Positions 1 through 11,512 of a stretch of DNA of 64,000 nt are shown piece after piece. The notes beneath the pieces were generated by a model. It was given only the letters and a program-made list of their open reading frames with translations. It was not told the DNA's origin and searched no databases. The stretch is from positions 1-64,000 of the forward strand of contig JALJEE010002679.1 in the NCBI GenBank assembly GCA_023231475.1, read 5' to 3'. This DNA is from Seison nebaliae (lineage: Eukaryota; Rotifera; Pararotatoria; Seisonacea; Seisonidae). The position numbers were made by a program, and so were the translations under genes. Numbering within the stretch: the stretch's first letter is position 1; every line of letters starts with the position of its first letter.

Positions 1-190
1 AATTAGGAGTAGAAGTGTCCGTAACGTTGTTAAAAGGAGTAGAACTGTCCTAAATTGCCAAAAAAGGTGTAGAAGTGTCCTATATTACAGAAAAAAGGAG
101 TAGAAGTGTCCGAAATTCTTCGAAAAGGAGTAGAACTGTCCTTTTTTGAAGGAAAAACCAAAAAGAGTAGAACTGTCCACCATTCGAGTG
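1..190. repeat. Iterated 15-base motif array (GGAGTAGAA[C/G]TGTCC), six units
   Basis: Six near-identical copies of GGAGTAGAACTGTCC or GGAGTAGAAGTGTCC start at about 6, 36, 66, 97, 127 and 164, so the period is close to 30 bases. The spacers are A/T-rich and not conserved. All copies face the same way. The array may continue left of the window. A degenerate version lies at 16143-16231. The layout resembles the arms of the foldback elements at 20.6-22.6 kb, although the motif differs. It may be one arm of a transposon cut by the window edge, or a satellite-like array. A minus-strand reading frame passes through it, but this is only a consequence of the repetition. Confidence 0.8.
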
Positions 191-3100
191 ACCAACCAAA
201 AATTCTACATGTCAAACACTTCAAACAATTCGAATGATATCGAAGTGCTTGTTAGATTGAATATGATGGAAATTTCAGATAATCAAATTTTCCTTCGTAT
301 ATAACCAACGGTGATGGTAATCATGATGATGGTGATGCAATGAAGGAAACTAATTAAGGTCATACACTACAAAGTAAATGTTGCTAGTTGATGTTGAAGA
401 GGTGAATGAAAAAAATAGTTATTTATTAGACAAATAAACAATGCAACTTCCTCTTATTTTCGTTTCATACAATTATACTCGTTTTTTAAGGTTGTTCTAT
501 TTGTTTTGTAAATAAATATTTTTCTGTTCATGAAAGCGAACATTTGTTTTCTTTTTTTCCAACAATTTTATGTTAATTGTTATCATAACAATGACCAAGA
601 AGATAGTCTTCTTCTACTTCCTTCTCATTATCAGAATCAAACTATAAAAGTTCCATCTAATCACGTAATAGTGGGAATATATCATTCCTAAATTAAAACT
701 TCCTAAACAATTCTGCCGTTCTCTACAATTCTCATCAAACCGTATTTTTCCCACATGGTTATATAATTTTCCATCATTTCAGATTTAGATTACTTGTTTA
801 CATTTTTCAATATTTTCCGGTCAATCATATATCGAAACTTTCATTATTTGATAATTTATTTTTTTCTATTCATTTACGAGTTTTTACAGTTACGTTTAAA
901 AAATGCTGTTCATCAGAAATTTGTGATTCAATGAACAATAATTGAATTTTATAATATTCATCGTTCGACTATCTGGTGATCATGGAATTTAATTTTAATT
1001 TTAAAGTTTGAAAGTGAATTTGATTTTAACAGAATTTGAAATATTCGAATGGAAGTCGAATTAGATAAAGATATTAAGGAAATTGAATGTTTACGTGAAG
1101 GAATGTGAAATGCTGTAGAAATTACTATCAATTTGAAGGAAGAATAAATTGGTTAATTTTCCAATGATCTGAAATATTGGAATAATTATTATTAATAATT
1201 ATTTATTAAACATTTGTTTGTAACAAATAGAAAGAATGTTCTATTCTCATAATGACAAATTTGTAGATGAGCATTGTAGAATGAAGTGGACTGGTAAAAG
1301 AATGCGCGCATAATTTCGTCGAGATTGTTAGTAGTTGGATATAAACGTGGATATCGTATGAATGACGATATACTTCCATTTCATTTAATTGTTGCATTAT
1401 TCTTATTAAATTTTAAGTTGATTAATGTGTTATTATAATTCTATATTCGGTAGTATAGCTGACTTGTGAGAAAGAAATTATTATTTAAGGATATGATATA
1501 CACATAGTGACACATCATCTTATGGGAGAGGAAAGAAAGAGCTAATAGGTAAATAATTATGATTATTATGACGATCTTTGTTAATATTTAATGACAAAAA
1601 AAGAACGAAGGAAAACATCAGAAAGAATATTAAATGTCCAAAGAGAAATTAAGAGAGACTAACAAAAACAACGTTGGGAGAAGGTAAAAATATATTCCTC
1701 ATTTCTTTCTTCATTTTTCTCAAATTGAATTTCTTGGAAAAAATGTTTGCTACTCGTCTCCCTCTTCATGTTGTTGTTGAATCGATAGTGAAGTTAATTT
1801 CATTTTATTAAACCATAAATCATCATTCATCATTACTTTATTTGGAGTGCGGCGCGACGTATGTGCAGATGAGATCGTGGAGGAGAAGTGTCTCTCCACG
1901 AGAGTTAGATGAATGAGAGAGTTGGAGGATAAGGGAGACAGGAGAAGAATGAGGGGCAGAATAAAGTCTTTGAAATGGCAATCTTCCATTCTTCTAATTA
2001 ACTTCGTATCATTCTATTCGATATTCTTTCGACTTCTTCTCTTACCATTTCATTTCCAATTACATCATATGGAATAATATGTTAATGTACAGGTAATCGT
2101 TATAATGTTTCGTCCATTATTCAATTTCATTTTTCCATCTTTCTTCCATTATTTCGACGAGTTAACATTTGATGCATACGTTTCATTTTTATTAAATTCC
2201 GATTACACATTATGTTACTTTCGTCTTACATACGGAACGTGCGTATAAAACGAAAAAACATTAGACGGAATATAATGGGAATAAGTTTTTTTCGTCTTTA
2301 GAATTAACTTGTAGTTTTCTTGATAAATTAGGTTGTATTAATATTACGGTTGTATTAGAGAGAAGGTCTTCTCGCCTTTCTTCCTTCCTTTTTTTTCCTT
2401 CTCCTTTTCTGAACTCTCAAATAATGATGTAACATTTCTTTTGTTTACATTAAGAGAAATTTATCATTATCGATGTCCATAACTCCTTCCAAATCGAATG
2501 TGTCGATGTGCGTGTATATGTGTGTTTGTGTGTGTATGTGTCTGGAGAGAGGTTGAGAAATATAAATAATTTATAATTTGAAAACATTATCAGCACTGAC
2601 TAAAAGTGACCGAAGAAGCATATTCTTTCACATATCATGTAGGAAGTTATTATGATGAATGAATTTCCAGTTATCGAAAGATAATATCGAGACAATGATA
2701 ATAATTCATTTTACGAATTAATTCTTTCTCATCGAATTAAACGTATTAGGTGTGTGTGTGTGTGTGTGTGTAATGAATTCATTGTCAACAAATCATTTGG
2801 AAGAAACGGAACATGTTATTTTAGAGTGACATTTGAAAAAAATGCAAATTTATCTTCACCCATTCATTCCATCATGTACACATATTTGTCTATTTATTGG
2901 GAATATGCATCAGTCTCTTCCATTCAACACACATTGTGTCATACGTATGACGTAATTGTTCAAATGAAATTGTTGCGAAAGCAGTTTTTTACTTCTTCTA
3001 CTCATTATCTTTATTTATTTCATTGCGCTCACTTCAAATTACCATCAATGAATAGAACATGAATGAATACATCTCATAACTGCCATCATCATCTTCCCAT

Positions 3101-3768
3101 TATCCTTCTCATCAATATTCCTAATGTTTCTTTTATGATTCGATTAATATAAATCAATCATTCGGGTACATTTTACCCGAGAAAATCGCCTTAATAACAA
3201 CTCAAATCATCTTACATCATGTCACCGAACGGTTAGGATGAATAACATTACTTCCTCGTTAAATTGACGACCCAGTCGTCAGGTCTAGAAAATTCATATT
3301 AATCTTCTCACAACTTGTCAGTTACGAACGTTTCATATGAGAACTTAAGTAAATTTCAACGAAATATTCCCATTTATCATTTCGCCGTTACGACATTACG
3401 ATAACGATGATCTTACGACCTTAACATTCCAATCAATTTTCTTCCATTAATCATTTTCCTGCTTTTTAGTTGTTAATCAGTTTAATGATCTCTCTCAATC
3501 TCGTTACTATGACAACGAATGAAATTTGATTTATAAAGAATTTCATATAAGTGCCAACCCAATTTATTTCCCTCCAAAATGTTCATTAGTAATTTCCTAA
3601 AAGATTTTCACAGTTTGAAAATTTATTTGAATTTTAAGGTTTTCATCTCCCTCAGAATAATAAGGGCGCAACTAGTAGTGTATTACGATTCTTGCACAAT
3701 CTTTCCAATTATAAATTATTACATAAGTTACTGAACACGATTCGTGTTAAGAAAAATTGTAGAAGCGA
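191..3768. other. Intergenic, no gene recognised
   Basis: AT-rich sequence with only short scattered reading frames and no recognisable protein similarity. It holds a GT microsatellite near 2750-2771, an earlier GT-rich stretch around 2500-2540, and a small perfect hairpin at 3162-3180 (TCGGGTA, loop CATTT, TACCCGA). The promoter of the APC2 gene presumably lies at its right end. Confidence 0.6.
2750..2771. repeat. (GT)n microsatellite
   Basis: Uninterrupted run of about eleven GT dinucleotides. A short reading frame that begins inside it is an artefact. Confidence 0.9.
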
Positions 3769-6700
3769 ATGAATATTTATGAGATTGGTATGATAAAAGA
3801 AAATGCGATAATTGAACATATCAACAACATTTTCGAGGAGAAGACGGAGAACATGCTTTTCAACCATCCTCTAACCACAAACGCTGATCGTTTCAGTAAA
3901 GAAGGTGAAATTGGTTTGAGGAGATTAGTCCAGAATTATATAAAGAAATTATCGAAAGACTTTCAACAATTCTGTTCGGAACGTTCACGGAAATGTTTGG
4001 AGAATGCTTTGTGCATCATTTGTCTATTCAATGACGAGTGGACGAAATTGATGAATATTCTTTTGAGAGTGTCGTCGATCTTTCAATTTGATTTTTCATT
4101 TCCATCCATCACCTACAACGGACGAACTATAACGAACGATCAACCACATTCATTATTTTGTGCAAATATTTTCGATCTAATAATTGGAGATTTCTATTCT
4201 CCTCTTATTCAATCGTTGACTGAAGTGAAGAAGAAAAGATTTCTAGATCGAGAATTTCTTCATCTCTCCATCAAAACCATCAATCGACTTCTGATGTTAA
4301 AGACGGTGAAAGAAAAAGGATTCATCGATTTGATGATTAGTCAAACGATAGAAGATTATTCTGATTTGAGAAGGAATGATAAAATCGATTCGGTTTATAA
4401 ACAACTAAAAAAATCGTTTAATTGGGACAGTTGCACAGAATTATTCGAACGTCTTCAAGAAATTTACGAGGTGGAAAATTTCTTCTTAAAAAATTTGCGA
4501 AGTTTCACCCAAACGTCAGGAATGGAATCATTCTATCTATTCGATCATATCAAATATTTGGATGAACAATTTATTTTGTCTGAATTCGATTTCTTCCAAT
4601 TCAACATCTTCACCACAATGTTCATGAAATTATGTGATGGAAGTTATGAGGATAATCGACAATTTTTTAAGAATCTCCGAAATATCGATGAGAATCGTTA
4701 CGCCATTCAACATCATAGAGGACGAAATATTTTAATGATTGATTTCCGATCGATCGAAATGATTGAGAAAGATGATGAGAATCATTTGAAATCCATCAAC
4801 TTCGTTTTTCAATTGTTATTCCGGTTGGATGGAATGAAATTCCTTCAATATTTTTTTGAAGTTGTCGAATTTATTCTTCATTCGTTCACAATTCATATTA
4901 TGTTCCTGTGTGATGAGAAGGTGGAGAGTCTGAAGGGAATGAATAAAGAAATTGAAATGATTCATCAATATATTGTGACGATGCCAATCGAATTCATGAA
5001 ATGCTGGTTGAAATTTAAGCATTATCTTATTCATTTCTCCGAATCATTATTTGAAGAAAGTAGTTTGAATTTAGCACATAAATTGTCATATTCTCTCCAA
5101 AAACGATTATTTAGTAATCTGCCGAAAACCATCAATGAAATCTTACATTACTATCTCAATCAAATCGTCAAACATAAACGGAATCATTTTAAAATTATTA
5201 AACGACCAGAAGAAAATTATCGTCGAATAATCAAAAAGAATATGTCAATTGGAATTCCTGAATTTTTATTCAAACCTGATTTATATGAAAACGGTCTACA
5301 TGAGATTTATGATCATTATTTCAATGAGATTCCTATGCGATATTTCGTCATAACAGAATTCCATTATTATTTCAACGATTTTCTTCATCAATTCATTCTT
5401 CAACAACAAATGGAAGATAATCAGTCGACTGGAGGAAATTTAAAGGAATTCGAAGAAAAGATGAGAAATTATGTCAACATCCTCCACAATTATTCGATGA
5501 TTCATGAAAATTCTCTTTTTCGAACTTATCGTTTACGAATGACAAGTCGATTGATTTTCTGCTTCACTTTCGATTTAGGTAATGTGATTGCTCTGGAGAA
5601 AATGGTTTTGAAGGAATTACAATCGATATTCGGAACGAATAACGTTTCCATTTTATTGAGTTTAGTGGCTGATTTGAAACGAACGATTAAATTGAACAAG
5701 AGTTACAATGACGTCAATCGATTTGAAATGACGAAATTGAGACGAGGAAAAAAGAGGAATCGATTCAATTCGATGATCGATCAAATTAGTCGATTGGCGA
5801 ATTTGGAGAACGAGACAGAATCGAAAAAATTCAAATCGACAAATAATGTGACGATTGAGAAAAGTTTATGTCCTGTACCATTCAATCGAAATAGAACTAC
5901 TTCAGTTAGTGAATCGGAGGTGGTAGAGAAGGAGATTGGAATGGATTTCATCAAAATCCACGAAAATGCTACTCGATCGCCAAAAGTGACTGTATATCTA
6001 TTGAATCTTTATTTTTGGCCAAGTCTCTCTTATAATCGTATAAAAAGAGACGATGAATTGATATTGCCAGGCAACATGGACGTTTATAAGACATTATTTA
6101 AAAAATTTTTGAAATCTTCTGATCGGAGTAATAATTCTAAAAAAATTTATTGGGACCATCCAACGGATGAATTAGAATTGATTTGTCATCAAACGAATGG
6201 TCATCAATCGATTATTTATACGAATATTCATCAAACCATCATTCTTCTCATGTTTGATAAGAATTATACAAATCGTCGTCATGATATGGAAGCGAAGGTG
6301 AATAACGGTTGGATAGACATTGAAGAGATTTGCAAATATTTCAAATATACGAAAGAAGATGTGGAAAGAATTTTACAATCATTCGTAACGTCAGATGAGA
6401 ACTCGAAAAATTTCCTGATGATTCGAAAGGAGAATAGAGTTCGATTAAATGGAAATTTCCAAAATGATGGTGATTTGAATTTGTACAAAAAATTGTTATT
6501 GAGAAGTCACGTAGAGATGGCATATACATTTGGTGAGTTGGATAAACAGAATGATGATTTTAGTAAATTGGAACGTGAAACGAATGACAATCAACCATAC
6601 ATTAGTGACAACGAACGAAATCGAGTAATGGCATCATGGAATGATGATGGAAATCCTTCAAATATCAAACGGCAAATATCGAATCAGAATAGTGGAAGTA

Positions 6701-7338
6701 AATTGGAGAAAATGGAACAGCAATGGATAAGGGAGAAGTTGAAATTGCACATTATCCAATTTTTGAAAAAGAAACAATTGGCTACATTCGTTGAGATGAA
6801 ACAATATCTAATGGATGAGGTGTCGTTATCTGATAATTTTTCCACTGATCGAACTTTATTGAATTTATTAACTTATCTCGAACATATGGAATTCATTTGC
6901 ACCATCAATAATAATGCGACTATCAATCCCAAAATTGAGACAACAGTCGATGTTGAAATGACAAAGAAGGAAGAAGAAATGGAGCAACCGGCCATAATGG
7001 GAGGAGTAGAAGAGGTGGAACGTCGAAGTCGAAGTCGAAGTCGGTCGACAATCTCTTCGTATTCTGATGGTTGTCGTGGTTGTGACGAAAGTATTGAGAG
7101 CTCAGTACAATCATTGGGAATGGTTAATAAAGAAAGTGATGAAGATGATGATGAAGATGATGATGATGATGAAGAGCATGAAGAGGAGGAGGATGTTGAT
7201 GATAAAGATGAAGATGATACGAAAGATGACGATAATGGAGAGTTAACAAATCTTCTAGGAAGGAACGATGATGATTATGAATATGTGATTCAATTGAAGA
7301 GGAATATCAATGAAATCATTTATAAATATATTCCTTGA
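3769..7338 (+). CDS. ANAPC2: Anaphase-promoting complex subunit 2 (APC2, cullin-like)
   Basis: APC2 is the cullin-like scaffold of the APC/C ubiquitin ligase and works with the RING subunit APC11 in mitotic exit. The open frame gives 1189 residues in a single exon, against roughly 820 in human APC2. The match is in the C-terminal half. Around residues 585-645 the YRLRMTSRLIFCFTFDL segment and the following ...VADLKRTIKLN resemble the cullin repeat of APC2. Around 740-870 come the LYFWPSL motif, the LPGNMDVY segment and a winged-helix-like stretch (QTIILLMFDKNY). Residues 984-1050 look like the C-terminal WHB domain that receives the E2. After this comes a tail absent from the human protein: an Arg-Ser repeat near 1085-1095 and a strongly acidic Asp/Glu run near 1123-1160. 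The ATG at 3769 is the first in frame. The N-terminal half is too divergent for me to assign. Confidence 0.75.
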   Translation: MNIYEIGMIKENAIIEHINNIFEEKTENMLFNHPLTTNADRFSKEGEIGLRRLVQNYIKKLSKDFQQFCSERSRKCLENALCIICLFNDEWTKLMNILLRVSSIFQFDFSFPSITYNGRTITNDQPHSLFCANIFDLIIGDFYSPLIQSLTEVKKKRFLDREFLHLSIKTINRLLMLKTVKEKGFIDLMISQTIEDYSDLRRNDKIDSVYKQLKKSFNWDSCTELFERLQEIYEVENFFLKNLRSFTQTSGMESFYLFDHIKYLDEQFILSEFDFFQFNIFTTMFMKLCDGSYEDNRQFFKNLRNIDENRYAIQHHRGRNILMIDFRSIEMIEKDDENHLKSINFVFQLLFRLDGMKFLQYFFEVVEFILHSFTIHIMFLCDEKVESLKGMNKEIEMIHQYIVTMPIEFMKCWLKFKHYLIHFSESLFEESSLNLAHKLSYSLQKRLFSNLPKTINEILHYYLNQIVKHKRNHFKIIKRPEENYRRIIKKNMSIGIPEFLFKPDLYENGLHEIYDHYFNEIPMRYFVITEFHYYFNDFLHQFILQQQMEDNQSTGGNLKEFEEKMRNYVNILHNYSMIHENSLFRTYRLRMTSRLIFCFTFDLGNVIALEKMVLKELQSIFGTNNVSILLSLVADLKRTIKLNKSYNDVNRFEMTKLRRGKKRNRFNSMIDQISRLANLENETESKKFKSTNNVTIEKSLCPVPFNRNRTTSVSESEVVEKEIGMDFIKIHENATRSPKVTVYLLNLYFWPSLSYNRIKRDDELILPGNMDVYKTLFKKFLKSSDRSNNSKKIYWDHPTDELELICHQTNGHQSIIYTNIHQTIILLMFDKNYTNRRHDMEAKVNNGWIDIEEICKYFKYTKEDVERILQSFVTSDENSKNFLMIRKENRVRLNGNFQNDGDLNLYKKLLLRSHVEMAYTFGELDKQNDDFSKLERETNDNQPYISDNERNRVMASWNDDGNPSNIKRQISNQNSGSKLEKMEQQWIREKLKLHIIQFLKKKQLATFVEMKQYLMDEVSLSDNFSTDRTLLNLLTYLEHMEFICTINNNATINPKIETTVDVEMTKKEEEMEQPAIMGGVEEVERRSRSRSRSTISSYSDGCRGCDESIESSVQSLGMVNKESDEDDDEDDDDDEEHEEEEDVDDKDEDDTKDDDNGELTNLLGRNDDDYEYVIQLKRNINEIIYKYIP

Positions 7339-10300
7339 AAACATTGCTTTACGATCGATGGGAAATGATAGATGATGAAAGTTGATGTGATTGATGAAAG
7401 ACAATTAGGTTAATCGATACAAATTGAAAGAATATATATATATATATATGTGTGTGCATGAATGAAAAATTAATTATATTCTTATTTTTCTATTTTCCCT
7501 GAAATTTCATTAACTATCCGATCCTTCCTTTTTATACTGACTCTTCACATAATATTGTGGAATCTTTATCGATATATTTTCTGGAGTTTTATTTATTTCC
7601 CGATCTTTCATTTCGTAGAAAATAGATTTATCCGAATGGAGAATCATATATTAATAGAATTTCTGATGAACTTCTTCTCCTCCTCATTCTCCTTTGGAGA
7701 AGGAAAAACTAAAGAAGAGTAACTGTAACGATCATCATAACGATGGTGCATTGTTGTTGATGATGTTTGTTTACTTCATCGTATGTGCTCATGAGTAAGA
7801 TCAATGAGATTGTTAGTTTTCCGTTTGTTAAATTTCTCCGAAAAGTCTCAGAAACAACAGTCATTTCTAAAAAACACTCTTAAAGTTGAAAAGAATTGTT
7901 AATGAAGACCATTATCAAATATCTAATTATTCAGAGGCATCTCGTACCATACGTACACCAGAGACCACCACTGATACAGAGACGTATGTCGGTTTGTGGA
8001 AGAATAGGTGACTGTATTCTTCTAAACCAATGGTGACATAGACGAGAGTACAGTAATTATAGAATCATTCTCTTTCAGAGCATTCCTCGAAAAAAAAAAT
8101 GAATTGTGAACGAATTATATTCATCCCATTTCTGCTTCTTCATCAATTCTACCATTTACTGGATAAGAAGAAGAAGAACAACATCATAAGATGAGCAGGA
8201 GTCGTTGTCGTCATCGTTGCTGTTGTTGTGAGGAGAGTGCATGGAAGAAGAAAAAGAAGAAAGAATTCGTTTTTGAATAACTAAAGTCAGTGACACCGAT
8301 CGGATCACATAACATCATATTTCTACAAATTTATTTCGATACATTTGTTATTCATATGGCTCTTTCTCCTCCTCCATCAAACATACGTGTCACATGAACA
8401 GATGAATAATGATAATTATTATGTATGTTGATATAATGAATGATTTTCAATGAGAAGTGACAATGAAGAATTGAATGAATTCTCCAATTAATTTCATATT
8501 ATTTCCTTCCATCTCTCATCTTCATTTGTTGGTTGCGGGAAATTGTATTCATTCCCTTTCGTACCATTCCCTATCTATCAAAGTCATCTTATCGGTCAAT
8601 TTATTCCTTCTCACCATTCTCCATCCGATTCACTCAATATATTTGGATGTCTAACCATATTCTTTCCTTCTCCTCATACTCACATCACACTTCTTCTCAA
8701 TGAAAATGAAGAATCCGATAAAAACCGACAATTTCTCCTTCACTAAATATCCAGTCACCTACGTATCACCATAAAAATCAAAGGTTACAAAATAAGAATA
8801 AACATTCTCTGAGCACGAAATTAATAGACAATTTTTTTACCTCCACCCATTTATGCAAAGCAATGCAACGATACGAAAATTATATTAGGGCGGGCGTTCC
8901 CAACGTCACAATGATTGAGACAGACGTCTCACGAAAGGTAGGGATCTCCTATCACTGACCGTGTAAGGAAGGAGATCGCTCAAAAAAATAAAAAAAAAGT
9001 GAATTGTAAAAAAATTGAATTGTTCGATATTAAAAACAATGAAATTTTTATTTGATGACCACCAAAAAAAGGAGAAAAATAATTTCTACCACCAAGAATA
9101 ATTAAGAAATATTTAATAGAAGTGAATACAAATTGACATATATCAGTTACTCCGATTCTTATTCGTCATGTTAAGATGCATATATTTCATGTATGTCGGT
9201 ACAAGTGTAGAAAGACATTCCTTTTCAACGAACACTACTTCAGCAGAAAGAAGCGTGAATAAACACATATTCATGTTGCATCACAAATTTTTTACATTCT
9301 CCCTACCAATCGTAGTAGTTGACTTGTATTTCTCTCGACTATTACCCAAGATGGACCACCGTATATTCGGAATTAAAAGTAAATAAGAAAAGGAGGAATG
9401 GTAAGATGATAAGTTGTCTAGATAAGAAGGACAGTGTCTGACTTGGGTGAATTAGAAAGTTGATTCGTTGAATCTTCTGTTGATTAAACATAATTCGTTG
9501 GTGAAAAGAACTCTCCATCATCCAACTTACTAGAAAGATGGAAATTATGCATTGTCGTAAATCGATTTCTTCATCGATCGATGAATTTCTTCAAATTTTC
9601 CTAAACTCTGTTCCATCGAAATTACAACGTTTTATCGCCGAGCAGAAGATGATTATGAATGAAATGATTTTCGATTCTCTCATTGTCTTATTTGTTTTCC
9701 TATTTATTCATTAAACTTCTTAACGTGAATAAATTGATTTTGTTGATCTATGTTTTATTAAGTCATTCAACAATCCTTCCAATTATTTGTCTACACCTCA
9801 TTTACTGCGTCAATAAATGTGTCGCTCTTAACGATTATATCGAATCGAATCATTAATAGAATTATGTTTATTTCTTCATATGTGCAATCAAATATCCTTC
9901 TTCACATGGTACCGAACATAGTACTATACTCAAACTAGTATCTCTCTCTCATATATTTCTTCCTTTATTAATTTCTACATATACATATACATTTATGTGT
10001 GTGTGTATCTATGTGTGTGTGATTTTGTGCGTGTGTGTCGTCATCGTTGATATGAAACGATTCTAAAGCGCACATTTCTCCAGTGGATCCAACGAATCAT
10101 TCCTACTAAACAATTCCTTCTCCCTCTCACAATTACGGAGGGTTTATCTATATCTTCCCGGTAATTAGAATTCTTCGTAATGTACTATAATTTATGTTTC
10201 GAATGAATTTTCATCAGAACTGATTATTTTCTTCAATTTGATTTTCTTTCCATTTTCAAAGTTGTAGCATGGGCCAACGAAAATTTGTTTTTCCTTAAAT

Positions 10301-11512
10301 TTTTTTCCAGTCATCATTCTTCTAGTTGTTGTCAGGAGAGAACATGTTTTGACATGTACCTATTTGGCGGAAGGCCAACAAGCTACATTGGGATATGTAA
10401 TTTCCTTTTTATTCTCACTAAAAAATCAAATTCGAATTGAAAATGTTCGAACAGTTCACTTCACTCAATTTTTCGTTGGCCATTTCTCCCACTGATCGAC
10501 TAGGATGGTATCAATAGATCCACGAATCATAATCGTCGACATGAAAAAATGAGGGGCGTGGAGGAGGAGGAGGTTGGAGGGAGAAGGTTTAATGCCAGAA
10601 CAATGATGATCTGGTTAGAACAGTAGTAGTCTGGTTGATTTAATTCTTGTTTATGTAATGAATGAAGAAAAGATGTAAATAAACGATAATAATAGATAAT
10701 AGTTGGTTGTTGATAATGATGATGATGATGATGATGACATTTAGAAAAGGAGAGGAAGAATGCGTTCTCTTCATGTTCCTTCTGCCTCCTCTATCTTTTG
10801 TATTTGTACATATTTTTTAATGGGTAATTAACTTTTCCGTCACTCTCTCTCACAAAATGAAACAATATTTAAAATTCAACTCTTTTTATTCCATTTCAAT
10901 GTGTTGCCTTCTGCCCATTCCACTTCTCTCCCTTCATCCATCCAATGATCTGCCGCCGCCGCCCCCCAACTACCCAACAATTATTCTGACGTTCCATAAA
11001 TTCTTCTCATTCCTCTTCCTGCCTTCTAATTTTCCTTTTTCTCTCTCACGATCTATTTAGGATCGATATTTCAATTAATCTATTTTGCATTCCAATACCT
11101 CCAATATGACAATGTACATGTGAAGATTATTCCAATTAGAGATGGACAGGAAGAGATATTCCTGTCTTTCCTCTCTAATATTAATTGGGATTTTTACATT
11201 TCTTTTTTCTCCCAAATCAACAAAATGTCTTTTAGTTTTTCCTTCTAATTTCAATTCATCACTTTTCCAACGACAGAATATTACAATCACGAAACATTTC
11301 TTTTTTTAGAATTTTTATTGTCATTTTGTGACTTTTGGCTTGAGGGGCGACGACTACTCTTAATGACATAATCACAATCTGATCGATATATATATATCTT
11401 TATATATATCCACATTTACTTTTCCAACACGACATTTACATCGAATTCAAAAATTCATCGTTAAAACAATTCAGTAAAGTAGACTGCTACCTCAAAATCT
11501 CGATGGATTGAC
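7339..11512. other. Intergenic, no gene recognised
   Basis: About 4.2 kb between APC2 and the PDE8-like gene. It contains AT, GT and ATG microsatellites (about 7432-7456, 9980-10040, 10716-10738, 11387-11410) and a locally GC-richer stretch with two hairpins at about 8885-8980, listed separately. Reading frames at 8543-8746, 9168-9386 and 10857-11060 have no domain, start context or family resemblance and are taken as chance. Confidence 0.6.
8885..8980. other. Candidate structured locus with two hairpins
   Basis: This short stretch is clearly richer in G and C than its surroundings. It holds two perfect inverted repeats: TGAGAC at 8916-8921 pairs with GTCTCA at 8926-8931, and GATCTCCT at 8943-8950 pairs with AGGAGATC at 8970-8977. 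An A-rich run follows at once, which would be a T-run upstream on the other strand. It could be a small RNA gene, but I do not recognise a snRNA, 5S, RNase P or snoRNA signature. Confidence 0.25.

Noticed and set aside
1-190. Minus-strand reading frame with repeated Ser-Thr-Pro-Phe-like blocks
   Set aside because: The periodic peptide is just the translation of the DNA repeat; no start context or continuation.
2754-3062. 102-codon frame starting in a GT repeat
   Set aside because: Starts in a microsatellite, no similarity, ordinary AT-rich composition.
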